NCBI GenBank assembly: GCA_020740775.1
Contig: JAHEWK010000010.1
Coordinates: 1,922,001-1,986,000 of the forward strand
Length of the DNA stretch: 64,000 bases
Origin: Ilyonectria destructans
Taxonomy: Eukaryota > Ascomycota > Sordariomycetes > Hypocreales > Nectriaceae
Direction of reading: 5' to 3'
Both the position numbers and the translations under genes were made by a program. The notes under the pieces were generated by a model. That model worked only from the letters and a program-made list of their open reading frames with translations, had not been told where the DNA came from and did not search any database. How positions within the stretch are numbered: the first letter of the stretch is position 1; each line of letters opens with the position of its first letter. Positions 9,306 to 20,323 of this stretch are shown piece by piece.

Positions 9306-11404
9306 GGTCTATGCTGCCCGCTATGATTTCGTAAATAATTAAAGAGGGAATTATTTTAGCTTGATTTTCGCTCGGCACCTTTCACAATTGGTGAGGGCGT
9401 AGAGGCTTTATACTAGGGAAGTAGGAGAGGGGCCACATGAGCTCCGGCCGAACGGGAGACGGAAGACACTTATATTGGAGAGCGTGCAAGTAGAAGCAGG
9501 GGTAGCTTGGGGGGCCTGGAGAATGAAGCGGATGTCGGCCATGCTTATCTCGTTGCTCAAGAGAAGACAGCTCCAAATGTTGAGACACCAATTCAAATGT
9601 GGGAGCTCTAAAGTGGGTATAGATTGGTACAGATGGGGGACGTGGGGAGAGAAGTGTCCATGTCAAGCCCAAGGCTCTGATGGTGTGCTCTAAACCATAT
9701 GGATAAGAGAGGGGCTTCGCACCAGCATGCAATGGACGTTTCTTTTCTTGAAGCTTTCGCCTAGTATCATACCTTGATTTGATGCTTTTCCATTAGCAAA
9801 GGTGAGTGGTCAGAGTACACAGCTCTCCCAAAACTCTTTCCAGCTCATGGTGGTACAAGGCTGATGTCACCCACTGCAACTTATCGAGGTCTGCGGTTGA
9901 CTTCTAGCCGGGCGATGCTAGAACTTAATTCTTGTTAGTACGTTGGCCAATCCCAGCGTCGTGATTAGCTCCACGGATCTTACTCGCCCGCGACGGAAAA
10001 GACGGAACGAAGAGTGAGGCGTCGCATATCTTATCGGCGTCAGGTCATGTCACAAGAGAATTCTTGAACGGCTGAGCAATTATTTCGGATCAAACTAGCC
10101 GTAAATACTCCAGTCCGGGCCGTCAACCTGCGGAAATGGGTGTGGCTTACGATGTGTAGATGTCATGCAAGGCACTGCCTTTGTGCTTGCAGACGTTGGC
10201 GCTTCCACAAGCGATATCTGATAATCTGTTAAATAATTCTAGTTTGTCATACAGATGGTTGTCTTATCTTTTGGGCCATTTTTCTGGTTTGGAAATGTCG
10301 GTTCACGTTAGATACCGGGCACATGAAAATGTGCTTTCGGGACTATGGTGAGTCGTGATCCGTCAATTGGCAGATTAGCAGTCCTACAACCTCTAATTCT
10401 TTAGCAAATGACACTAGCATGTCATCATCACGAGCATAAATGTAGAACAGTTCTTAATATGTCCCATTGACGGACAATTTTCCCCGTTCTTGTACGCGTC
10501 AACTGGTATATTTCCACCTATTTGATGAAATGTCGTTCGCTCTTGGATGTCGCCAAGACCTGGACTCTGGGGAAGTTCTTGGCATGCTTCAAAATGGCGC
10601 TGCTAGACCCAATCCCAGCTGATCATTTGTGGGCCATGTACCGGATCTCCGGCACCAGCATTTACGAGAGGGCTGCCTGTCCTGGTATTCTTAGACCGAA
10701 ATGCCATCCCCCAAGGCGAGTCTTATCATCGGTTTATGCAGGTGTGGAAGCTTGGACTAATGAGGTGTGTTTCTCTTATCTGTGGCTGGTGTGGCGCGTT
10801 TAATACCCTGCTCACCCACGCTCATTGTGAACACAGCCATTGCTCGCCCGATGTTAGTGGCATTGTAATGCCTGGTCTAATTCCTCGTCACTCTAGAGTC
10901 AGGCCTTTCACGCTCTAAGTAATCAGCTCCCAGAAGGGAAGCTGGACTGCCTATCGTATGCACGTGCAATGATGTGCTTACAGCAGCCAAGCCTCCCCCG
11001 ATGCCACCTCTCAGCCCAACCCCGCAAAATTCAAGCATAGGTCTATTGCATGGATACTCTCTCCAATGTATCGGCGTGATCATCGTGATGCCACGCTGAT
11101 AGATATAATAATAGATTACGGAGTATGGAGTAGACCAATGGATTTAGCAAGTTGCAGGCGTCGGGAAGAAAATAGGTAGGGAGCATAACCGCGGCAGCAT
11201 TCCTCCGCCGGTGACCCGCTTTTTCCCCACGGGCAAATATTCCACGGAAAAAGCTCTTGGCGCCGTATTCCACGGACAGTGAACAGGTTGATATCCTTGT
11301 GTAAACTCGATTATCAATCATGGCTTTCATTATATATATCTCGTCTGGAATAATCCTTAGATACCAAATCGTTCTATTCAAAAGCCTTGATACTACTTGT
11401 CAAA
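9306..11404. other. Intergenic, no gene recognised
   Basis: About 2.1 kb between two divergently transcribed genes. Small ORFs (for example 9382-9732 minus and 10522-10803 plus) have no recognisable motifs or splice-compatible neighbours. A TA-rich TATATATAT run at 11328-11338 lies about 70 bp upstream of the reductase start and may be its core promoter. Confidence 0.5.
9540..10225. promoter_or_regulatory. Cluster of HGATAR (GATA-factor) sites upstream of the ammonium transporter
   Basis: Reading either strand, HGATAR cores occur at 9544-9550, 9881-9886, 10031-10036 and 10219-10224, all upstream of the transporter start at 9305. Fungal AreA/NIT2-type GATA activators bind such sites in genes for nitrogen uptake. 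Single sites are common by chance, so the link is inference. Confidence 0.35.
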
Positions 11405-12605
11405 ATGACTACCAACGCTATCGTGATCCTCCCGGAAGAAAAGGTCGCCGGGATCAGAGTGGTCCCCATGCCCAAAATCCGAGACGATTGGATTCTTGTC
11501 AAAACAAAAGCTGTGGCTCTTAATCCAACGGATTGGAAACACATCGACTTTGGTTATGCCAATGCGGGGTCCAGGGTCGGATGCGATTACGCTGGCGTTG
11601 TGGAGGAGGTTGGAAGCAACGTCACAAACTTCAAAAAGGGCGACCGGGTCGCTGGTCTGTGCCATGGCGGGTGAGTGTTTGATATGTGACTGGCCAGCTA
11701 AACCCCATCATATGCGCCTCCAGAAACTTGCTAATGATTGATCCCGTGCCAGGCATCGTACCGACCACGAAACAGGCGCCTTTGGAGAGTACCTACTGGC
11801 AAAAGCTTGTGTTCAAATAAAGATCCCAGACAATGTGGATTTTGAACATGCGGCGACGATTCCTGTATCGGTTTTTACCTGTGTAAGGCAACGGATTGAG
11901 CGAGCGGCATTTAGACCCAACGACTGACAAACAAACCAGGGACTTGGGCTCTATAAATCACTTCAACTTCCCATGCCTAACGACCCGGCTAAGGAACCGT
12001 TCCCTGTCCTGATACATGGCGGTAGCACTGCTACTGGAATGTGGGGAATTCAGTTCGCAAAGGCCTCTGGCCTTACTGTGGTCGCCACGGCTTCGCCACA
12101 CAACTTCGATTACCTCAAGTCGCTTGGCGCCGATGCAGTTTTCGACTACCGGTCACCAACCTGTGGCGCCGACATCAGGGCCTTCACTAAAAACAAGCTA
12201 AGACATGCTTGGGACTGTGCTGGCGGTGGTGAAGTCATCTGTGGAGAGGCTTTGAGCGATGCCGAGCCCAGCAAGTATGGAGGCCTCAACGCCAGCAACC
12301 CCACGAATGCAGACATTTTGAAGAATGCGAACCCACTGGTGGATGGTTCGTTTTTTGTTTTAGCATACAATGTGCTCAATGAGCCGTATGAATGGCGAAA
12401 TGCCATGATACAGCCGCCTGTAGACCAGATGGAGTTTGCGCAGATGTTCAAGGAAGTGGCACGAGATCTTCTCGACAAAGGACATCTCAAGTTCATCAAC
12501 ATCAGTTTGAACAAAGGGGGGAGTGGTCTAGAGGGAATCTTGAAGGGCTTGGATGAAATGCGCATGGGAAAGGTCAGTGGTCGGAAGCTGGTGTACACAT
12601 TGTGA
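11405..12605 (+). CDS. Medium-chain reductase (MDR), trans-enoyl-reductase / zinc-free alcohol dehydrogenase-like
   Basis: Exons join(11405..11670,11753..11882,11940..12605); both introns start GTGAGT/GTAAGG and end in CAG, and phases match; 353 aa, typical of the family. The GroES-like N-terminus contains ALNPTDWK and GCDYAGVVEEVGSNV, followed by KKGDRVAG. The Rossmann half has a nucleotide-binding GGSTATGMWGIQFAKASG segment. The catalytic-zinc cysteines and histidines of true ADHs are absent. This is the fungal group that includes trans-acting enoyl reductases of polyketide pathways (LovC-like) and ToxD-like proteins; it uses NAD(P)H to reduce C=C bonds. No polyketide synthase is present in the window, so the substrate is unknown. 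A second MDR gene and a Zn2Cys6 regulator follow on the same strand. Confidence 0.9.
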
Positions 12606-13292
12606 GCGCCAAGAGAGCAACGCCGATGAGTGGTGTCGCTATGTATGCACGGTCTAAATCTCTAACAGGTTATATTTACTAGTCGGTGATTTTCCTCGCT
12701 ATCGTTGCATAAATCCTGTTCTTTCAATGCTTAAAAATTTGTCATGACGTTACACCTAGTTGTCTACTACTGGTGAGTTCTCGTTAAGGCTCACCCGTTG
12801 TCCACTGTCGCATAAGTACACGCCAGTTGCTCTTTCGCCCAGAGACAATGCCAGTGCAGAGTGCCTACACCAATGCACGGTTTTTGGAGGGGGTAAATGG
12901 GGTTCAGGATGGACATGCATGTGCGAATGCACGAGCGTTCCGGATTGTCACAATTTGACCCGTCCGTGGACTGGGCCACTTCGGAAAGTCTATATCCGTG
13001 GATTTAGCGTCCGTGGAATCTGATGCCGTGGACTTTAAAGCATATGTTTGAACTGTATGCCAGCCATAAATTACTTGTTGTATAATCCGTCTTGTTTACC
13101 TTTTAATAGGTAATAATTACATCCTTTCGGCTGACCTGCGATCACCATTGAGTCTAAGCTTCCCATGCCAAAGCCCATAAAGCAAGTAAGCTCACTCATC
13201 CCAACTGCATTCCAAAAGAGACAAAAGCCGGAAGTACTGATACCTAACAATAGCTACAACTTACTTGCGAAGAGCCCTGCTCGCCTGTAGTA
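12606..13292. other. Intergenic, no gene recognised
   Basis: About 690 bp between two MDR genes on the same strand. It must hold the 3' end of the first and the promoter of the second; no further structure was recognised. Confidence 0.5.
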
Positions 13293-14513
13293 ATGTCGCA
13301 CGATTACAAGTTCGAGGGATGGCTTGGCCACAGCGTGACAGCTGCCGAAGGCCAAATGGAATGGGGAACTTTTGAACCGAAGAAGTGGCAAGAAAACGAC
13401 GTCGATATCCAAGTCACACATTGTGGTGTTTGTGGAACCGACATCCACGTTCTTCGTTCTGACTGGAGCCCTACCCCTTACCGTAAGCCATGAGCGCCGT
13501 TGCTACCTGATATATCTGTGAGAAATTAATTGTCTAATTCTCGTTTTGCAGCCTGTTGTGTCGGCCACGAACTGGTGGGTAACGTCATACGTGTCGGCAA
13601 CCAGGTGAAGAACATCAAAGTCGGTGACCGCGTGGGCGTGGGTCCGCAGGCTCGAAGTTGTGAGCGCTCCGATTGCTATGAATGCTCTTCTGGTCAAATG
13701 AACTACTGCCCCCGTGCTGTGGCCACTTACGGGGCGGTTTATCCTGATGGCGAGGGCAAGTCCTACGGAGGCTTCGGCAACTATAACCGAACCAACAGTG
13801 GCTTTGTTTTCAAAATCCCGACGGGCTAGCATCTGAGGACGCGGCATCTATGCTATGCGCTGGTATCACGATGTATGCACCCTTGAAGAAGTATGGGTGC
13901 GGACCCGGCAAGAAAGTCGGCATTGTTGGTATCGGTGGTCTCGGGCATTTTGGTATTTTGTTTGCCAAGGCGCTCGAGGCTGACAGAGTTGTTGCTATCT
14001 CGCGGAAGTTATCCAAGCGGGAAGATGCGCTTGCTCTTGGAGCTGACAAGTATATTGCGACAGAGGACGATGGCAACTGGAGGGCCGAGAATCGCCGGTC
14101 TCTAGACGTCATTGTCCTGACTGCTTCAAGTCCCGACATGCCCATCAACCAGTACCTGGAATTGCTCAAATGCGGGGGGACTCTTGTCCAGCTTGGGTTT
14201 GTCTCTCCTCCCTCTACTTTCCCAACGGCCATCTAGCTAATCGTGATGGTGTCGCAGCGCTCATGCCGGCGGTGAATTTCCACCTTTTAGCGCGTTGACT
14301 CTCCTATTCAATGGGTTGAACATTGCCGGTGGCATCAATGGTTCCCCAGAGGAGATGAGAGATATGCTAGATCTGGCTGCGAAGAAGCAAATCAAGCCGT
14401 GGATCCAGACGATGCCTATGGAGGACGCGAACCAGGCTCTTGTTGATTTGGAGGCTGGGAAGCCACGATATCGACTTGTCTTGGTTAATAGCAAAAATAC
14501 ATCGGAGTATTGA
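13293..14513 (+). pseudogene. Zinc alcohol dehydrogenase (cinnamyl-alcohol-dehydrogenase type) with a single 1-nt frameshift
   Basis: Exons 13293..13482, 13552..14196 and 14258..14513, with GTAAGC...TTTGCAG and GTTTGT...TCGCAG introns. The protein has the CAD/Adh6 layout: GVCGTDIHVL (catalytic Zn Cys), GHELVG, a structural-zinc cluster of four Cys (CERSDCYECSSGQMNYC) and a Rossmann GIGGLGHFGI. All motifs are intact, but near 13823-13829 the frame changes: the first reading runs into TAG after KIPTG, while the correct continuation (GLASEDAASMLCAG) lies one frame over. The summed exon length is 1091, one short of 364 codons. Either one base was lost recently or the assembly has an error. The intact enzyme would reduce aldehydes with NADPH. 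Confidence 0.82.
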
Positions 14514-14895
14514 TTCTATTCATATGGGAAAAACGGGTATCATCATGAAATCCGGGGAGGATACGACATATGCACAGCCAGTCTTGGGGCATTTTATTAA
14601 AATGCATGCGCCATATCTGCAGTAAGCTTGACCTATGGCAATATTGGTCTCACTTCAAGCCTTCTCCCTACGGGACCTAGTAATCTGAGCCTCGAAACGA
14701 AAGGATCATCCCCCTGTCATTAGCAGGGAATAATGGCCTTGCCAGTCTGACATCGATTTTGCGATTTGTCATCATCCCCGCTCCCAAGATACAATGGCGT
14801 GAACCGAGTGCGAGTTACTACAATCCACCGCAGATACTCTTGCTATTCGAAAATACAAGGGCCTATGTGTATGTTTAATCGACCCGGAGTTCACC
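14514..14895. other. Intergenic, promoter side of the Zn2Cys6 gene
   Basis: About 380 bp with no recognisable coding sequence. The true translation start of the next gene may lie at its right end (see that entry). Confidence 0.4.
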
Positions 14896-17137
14896 ATGTC
14901 TTCAAGCACTGAGAGGCAGCTCCGAAGCCGACGCAAGAAAGGTGACAGGCCAAAGCATCGCCTCGCCACTCATTCCCATCGCTAAGCTGACCGAGCCGAT
15001 AGCTTGCGACCTTTGCTTCACCAAAAAGATCAAATGTGACTCGCGCGAGCCTCGATGCTCTAACTGCTTGCTTTACAAGGCAGAATGTCGCCGGACTATT
15101 TCTCGGCACAGGGCTAACCCACCCAATCCGAGACCTGTGTCCAGACGCACCGCAAATGTGCAACCGTGTGTCCATGGCCGTCGCATAACTCATCCAAAGC
15201 TCATGGGCTTACTCAAGTCACAGGAATAATGAATCCTTACGCTTCGGCCTGGAAACTTTCGATCATTCACTCCAAGTCGTTACAGAAGATACGAACATGG
15301 CACACGCCCAGACACCTGACACATCCATATCGCCGGCAGATGGTTTAAACAACACTAGCGATGCCACCAAAGCTCGATTTGGTGCAGACCACTCATGGAA
15401 ATTCGACCCCATCACTCCGAGGTTACATTATGGCCCTCCCGATAAACATCTTTCTCTACCATCGCTTGATGTCCGTCGCCCACGCTTGACTGCCTCGGTC
15501 ATGTGAAATAGCATACTAACTCGACCAGGAAATTATGCCCATGATCGATCATTATTTCAACTGTGTCAACCCATCGATACCTCTTTTTAATCAATCATCG
15601 TTCATGAGGATGGTCGTCAAGTGGTTTAGTTTTGGTTCCAAGCGTGATACGGCCTCGTGGGCAGCGATTCTCGTGGTCGTAGGCCTAGGTCTGCAATCAC
15701 CTATTCCCGGTCATGATTCCCGTTTCGGATCCGTCGAGAGCAGAGATTGGACCGATTACTGCATGCGCAATGCACAATCGGCTGTGTCTGAGCTCGTGGT
15801 GAGAGATGAAGACTTGCTGGGGATTCAGGTCTTGGTGGCGCTGGCCATGCTGTTCCGAAATGCCTTCGATATCAGGCCATCAGGTATTCTTCTTGGTATG
15901 GCTGTGAGATTAGCACATCGAATGCAGCTGCATTTCGAAAATTCAGTACAATCATTCACTGCCGACGAGACTTTAGAGAGGTCAAATGTATTCTGGATCA
16001 CTTACATGGTTGATAAGGTACGTCAAACCCTCAGCTGACGACAATCCAGGCTGAACAGATGCAGGACTTTAGTCTCAAAACAAAAGTACCATCCATGCTA
16101 TCAGACGCCGACATCGGTATTCCATTCGACGCTCACTCATCATCCAACAAAACTGGCATTATCTGGTCATCAGACGGCCGTAGTCAGCTCAACATATTCC
16201 ACCATCGCTTGGAGCTTGCCCGCATCGAAGGCAAGGTCTATGACCTCTTATATTCGAGTCGGTCCATGAAACTCGACACTCTGGAGCGCCAAAGCCGAGT
16301 TCAAATCCTGAAAAAGACGCTAGAGCATTGGTATGAGCGTATTCCGCCAGCTTTCACGATCGAAAATGTCTCGACCGCCATGGGAGATGCGAAACTGCTT
16401 CAGCTAACTCATTTATACCATATCTATCTCTCATGCCTGGTTTCTATACATGGAATTTGGAGCAGTCAGGCAGAATGGATGCGAAGGATCGGCTCATTGG
16501 GCAGAGCTGCGATTGAGGACTTTGCGACGGCTGTATACGGACCAAAGGTTGCTACATGCATTGAAACACAGGATCCACCTCACGTGGATGCCTGGAATCA
16601 CTGTGTGCATATTAGTCGAAGTTCTTTGAGGTTGTTCCACGAGACACCTCTAACACCGTGCTTGATATGGTAAGACTCTACTACATTGTGCACAGAGCGA
16701 ATTCTAATAATCGTCGCAGGCAAAACACCTGCGCTCACTTCTCCAGCCTTATCATCATTCTCTCCAACATCCTCAATCAACCAGCGCAGGGGTCTAAATC
16801 TCAAGATTTGCAGCTAGTCATGGCATCGATGGAGCTTTACGATCGGCACCTTGAGGGCACCAACTCCCCAGTATATGGGTCGATACGGCTCGTTATCGAC
16901 GATCTGCGCAAAAGTGTTGCCAACATGGTGGACGCTGCTCAGCCAGAGCACCCTACTGAAGCACAAGCCACAGCTACCCCGGTGGTTGTGGGAAAAGAGC
17001 CATATGTGTTCTCCGAGGATGTCGTGCCGGAGTTCGAGTATCACGGCGAACAGCTGAGCAGCCTTGAGTTTGACAACATATTGGCTCCCTATATTGGAGA
17101 AGACGGAATTATTTCATTCCTTAACGACTGCACGTGA
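14896..17137 (+). CDS. Zn2Cys6 transcription factor with fungal_trans (MHR) domain; N-terminal exon unresolved
   Basis: Confident exons are 14942..15165, 15224..15470, 15529..16017, 16065..16669 and 16720..17137; all four introns (47-58 nt) are phase-consistent, giving 660 residues. The zinc cluster is ACDLCFTKKIKCDSREPRC followed by NCLLYKAEC (spacing C-x2-C-x6-C-x6-C-x2-C-x6-C). A middle-homology region follows, with MIDHYFNCVNPSIPLFNQ and LLGMAVRLAHRMQLH, as in fungal_trans proteins; the C-terminus is acidic. Upstream of 14942 this frame has no ATG before a stop. The only nearby ATG (14896) is one frame off, and no splice I tried connects it. So the start is a missed exon or a small lesion. 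The position beside the two MDR genes suggests a local regulator. Confidence 0.82.
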
Positions 17138-17343
17138 GACCAAGGCTCATGGGTGATGCTCGCTGGAGCGACATGCGCCGTTGAAAAGAGGATTTTTAGT
17201 TGAAAACAGTGGACAAGAGTTTCTTCTTTACAATAAATAACTTGAGGATAATTTTGATGACACAATAAACGAGGAGGCATTTAATTCTAGATTTCAAATG
17301 TCCAGGGATCGACTTTGAAGATAATCCGAAATTCGACCAGCCG

Positions 17344-17618
17344 TACCTGCACCGCCGGCGGTGCAAATAAGAGTCGCACCGGGGCGGTGCAAATAAGATC
17401 CGTTATGTAAGCATATCTGCGCAAGCTACAGCGCCCCAAACCTCCAGTAGCTACAGCAGCTACAGCGGCCACAGTGCCCTAAGCTTCTAATAGCTATAGT
17501 AAATAGCTGAACGCTTGGGGTGGTGTAGCGGGAAGCTTACGCAGACATGCTTACATAACAGATCTTATTTGCACCGCCCCGGTGCGGCCCTTATTTGCAC
17601 CGCCGGCGGTGCAGGTAT
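17344..17618. repeat. Fold-back (MITE-like) element 1 of a tandem array
   Basis: The 275-bp unit begins TACCTGCACC and ends GGTGCAGGTA. Its terminal inverted repeats extend about 78 bp each. Inside each repeat are nested palindromes (GCACCGCCGGCGGTGC and a GCACCGGGGCGGTGC type) spaced by AAATAAGA, then AGATCYGTTATGTAAGCA, present as its inverse on the other side. The core is made of short AGCTACAGC / AAGCTT motifs. There is no coding capacity. Confidence 0.85.
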
Positions 17619-17645
17619 GAGTCCCTTCCGAAACTCAGGAAGTCA

Positions 17646-17970
17646 TACCTGCACCATCGGGTGGTGCAAATAAGATCCGTTATGTAAGCACAGCTATAGC
17701 GGCCACAGCGCCCTAAGCTTCCAGCAGCTACAGCAGATACTATAGCTACTATAGTTATTAGAAGCTTAAGATACTATAGCTGCTATATTTACTGAAGCCT
17801 AGAGTGCTGTACCTTCTGTAGTTGCTGGATGCTTTAAGTGCTATAGCTACTGTAGCTATTAGAAGCTTGGGGCGCTGTGGCTGCTGTAGCTGTGCTTATA
17901 TAACGGATCTTATTTGCACCCCCGATGGTGCAAAGTCAGGTCTTATTTGCACCACCCGATGGTGCAGGTA
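17646..17970. repeat. Fold-back (MITE-like) element 2 of a tandem array
   Basis: The 325-bp unit has the same TACCTGCACC...GGTGCAGGTA ends and the same AAATAAGATCCGTTATGTAAGC block, with its inverse (GCTTATATAACGGATCTTATTT) near the right end. The palindromes differ in the middle (GCACCATCGGGTGGTGC). The core is inverted: CCCTAAGCTTCCAGCAGC on the left against AGAAGCTTGGGGCGCTG on the right. It is separated from its neighbours by 27-bp spacers that resemble each other (CTTCC...CCGAAACTC). Confidence 0.85.
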
Positions 17971-17997
17971 TAACTTCCCCCGAAACTCGGCCATCCA

Positions 17998-18519
17998 TAC
18001 CTACACCGGGGGCGGTGCGTTTAATATCACGTGATATCTTGCACCGGCCCCGGTGCGAATAAGATCCGTTATGTAAGCAGCTAAATTTCCAGCAGCTACA
18101 GCGCCCTAAGCTTCCAGTGGCTATAGCAGCTATAGCGGCTGTAGTATCCTAAGCCTCTAGCAGCTACAGTGTCTCAAAATTCTATTAGCTATAATATGTA
18201 TAGTATTTAAAGCTTCTAGCTGCTATAGAAGCTATAGCAGTAATAGCAGTTATAATATCCTAAGTATTTAATAGTTTTAATATTTTAAGCTTCTTTCTAA
18301 TGTAACTGCTGGAAGCTTAAGGCGCTGTAGCTGTTATAGCTTCTAGAAGCTTAGAGCGCTGTAGCTGCTGTAACCACTGGAACTTTAGGGCGCTGTAACT
18401 ACTGTAGCTGCTGGAGGCTTCGGGTGCTTGCGCAGATATACTTACATAACGGATCTTATTTTCACGGCCAGCGGTGCATGAGTCACGTGGTCTTATTTGC
18501 ACCGCCGGCGGTGCAGGTA
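17998..18519. repeat. Fold-back (MITE-like) element 3 of a tandem array, longest copy
   Basis: The 522-bp unit begins TACCTACACC and ends GGTGCAGGTA. It carries AATAAGATCCGTTATGTAAGC on the left and its inverse (CTTACATAACGGATCTTATT) at 18440-18462. The core (18080-18420) is a long imperfect inverted repeat of roughly 20-24-bp units rich in AGCAGCTACAGC and AAGCTT. A CACGTG palindrome set (ATATCACGTGATAT) is at 18024-18037. It should form a very large hairpin in single strands. Confidence 0.85.
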
Positions 18520-18976
18520 TGACTTCCCGAAGGGCGAGTCAACACTCCCATCTGAACCACGTGGGGTTTCGCGCCCAGCTCCCTGATTTTCCACCCATCG
18601 CAGCTCCAAAACGTCCTCTCAACTCTCGACGGAAGATAAAGCGGAAATTACAACTGCTACGCTCCCGGTCTGGCGCCATAATGCCACTGGATTCCGGTGA
18701 CAGGTCTGCAGGTGGCTCGTAGACACAACCTGACTGGCTGTTTGGGATTTTTTGTCTTTGTTCCCCTGCAACAGCGGGCGGTGCGAGCACGAAAGGGGCT
18801 GCTGCATTCCGACTGGCGGCCCAGACAGACACCGACCACCAGGTAATACGGATATATAACTCACCTCCAGCATGGGGGCGAGCAAAGGCGATGATTCGCG
18901 ATGGAAGAGGCCCAAACGGAACGGGTCTGTTTGTTTCTTGATTGTGTGTATTTGCCTCAGCGTCCAAGTTCTTGAA
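18520..18976. promoter_or_regulatory. Upstream region of the metallophosphoesterase gene, with TATA-like box
   Basis: The repeat array ends at 18519. A TATA-like ATATATAA lies at 18852-18859, about 118 bp upstream of the ATG at 18977. It is only 13 bp from an earlier in-frame ATG (18872), so it supports the later start. Confidence 0.45.
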
Positions 18977-20323
18977 ATGCTGCGACACTTGCTAGTCGGC
19001 TACCTGTTCGCAGGTTTGTCAAGCCAGGCTCCCCTCTCCCGATGCAACCACTCTGCACCCCTAAAGTTCAAACCCGATGGTACATTTCAGCTGTCGATCT
19101 TTGAGGACCTGCACTTTGGCGAAAGTACGATGCCCAGTTGCCCTATTGTCTCCGTTATGTTCCCAGCTGACACACAAGTAGACGCATGGGACCAATGGGG
19201 TCCTCAGCAGGATATCAACTCCGTCCAAGTCTTGAACAAGGTGCTTGACTTTGATAGACCTGACCTGGTAGTCCTCAATGGCGATTTGATTACGTGAGAA
19301 AACACCTACCTGGAGAATAGCACCGACTATCTCGACATGATTGTCGGCCCTATGGTAGACCGTGGGCTGACCTGGGCCTCGACCTATGGCAATCATGATT
19401 ACCAGGTCAATGTGACAGGCAGGACCATCCTCGAGCGCGAGCGCCGATGGCCGAATGCGCGGACTGGCCAGATGGTCTTCGGTCGCGAGGCTGGCGTGTC
19501 AAATTATTTTCTCCCTGTCTACCCTTCGAATTGCACTGAAATTGCCAAGTGCGCGCCGGAGCTGCTGCTCTGGTTCTTTGACAGCCGAGGTGGCTTCTAT
19601 TTCCAGGAGTGGAACGACGATGGCTCGGAAGTAGGCCAGCCAAACTGGGTTGACAGCAGCGTGGTCGATTGGTTCCGTCAGACGAACCAGGACTTGGTTG
19701 CACAGTATGGAAAAGTCATCCCTTCCTTGGCCTTCGTCCATATCCCAACCTACGCATCACTCATGCTGCAGACCAAATCCGGCATCGACGCCAATCGCCA
19801 GCCCGGTATCAACGACGACTATCCCCTCGCGCCACAGGCTCAAGGTTGGTGTCCTGATGGTCGCAGCGATGGCAGCTGCTCGTACGGCGGGCAGGACACT
19901 GCATTCATGCAGGCTATAACCGAGACGACCGGGTTGATGGCACTCTTCTCCGGCCACGATCACGGAGACACGTGGTGCTACAAGTGGGACTCTCTCGTCC
20001 CCGGCATGACAGTCAAAGGCAATGGCATCAACATGTGCTTCGGCCAGCATTCTGGCTATGGCGGCTACGGGAACTGGATCCGCGGCGCGCGACAGGTTCT
20101 TGTCTCAGAATCCAAGCTCAAAGATTTAGCTGTCGATACGTGGATCCAACTAGAGTCGGGCAACACTGTGGGATCGGTGTCATTGAACTCGACGTATAAC
20201 CAGGACCACTACCCCGAGACGCCCAATGACAAGACATCCTGCTCTACTTGTAATGTAGCATCATCACCCCACGGCCTAGTACGAAGCGCTAATTCAAGCC
20301 AGGTTAATCTACGACCTCTTTGA
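18977..20323 (+). pseudogene. Secreted calcineurin-like metallophosphoesterase (purple-acid-phosphatase type) interrupted by one in-frame TGA
   Basis: Exons 18977..19124 and 19182..20323; the 57-nt intron (GTACGA...AAGTAG) recreates FGENAWDQWGPQQD. The N-terminus is a short hydrophobic signal peptide (MLRHLLVGYLFAGLSS). The metal-binding series is complete: DLHFGE, NGDLIT, YGNHD, VHIP and SGHDHGD. At 19295-19297 a TGA replaces the codon expected for Gly in the widespread LNGDLITGEN motif (GGA to TGA is one change). Everything after it stays open and conserved to the stop at 20323. So either this is a very young nonsense allele, an assembly error, or the codon is read through. Enzymes of this group hydrolyse phosphomonoesters in the secretory pathway or outside the cell. 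Confidence 0.85.

Noticed and set aside
9382..9732. 116-codon minus-strand ORF upstream of the ammonium transporter
   Set aside because: No recognisable sequence feature, Pro/Leu/Ser-rich, and without supporting promoter or neighbours.
10522..10803. 93-codon plus-strand ORF
   Set aside because: No motif and isolated; the length is expected by chance.
17344..18519. CRISPR-like interpretation of the repeat array
   Set aside because: Repeats are palindromic, of unequal length and inverted in structure, with no unique spacers of constant size; the host is a eukaryote.
18872..18976. Upstream ATG (18872) as start of the phosphoesterase
   Set aside because: It would put a basic 35-residue lead before a normal signal peptide, and the TATA-like box is only 13 bp away from it.
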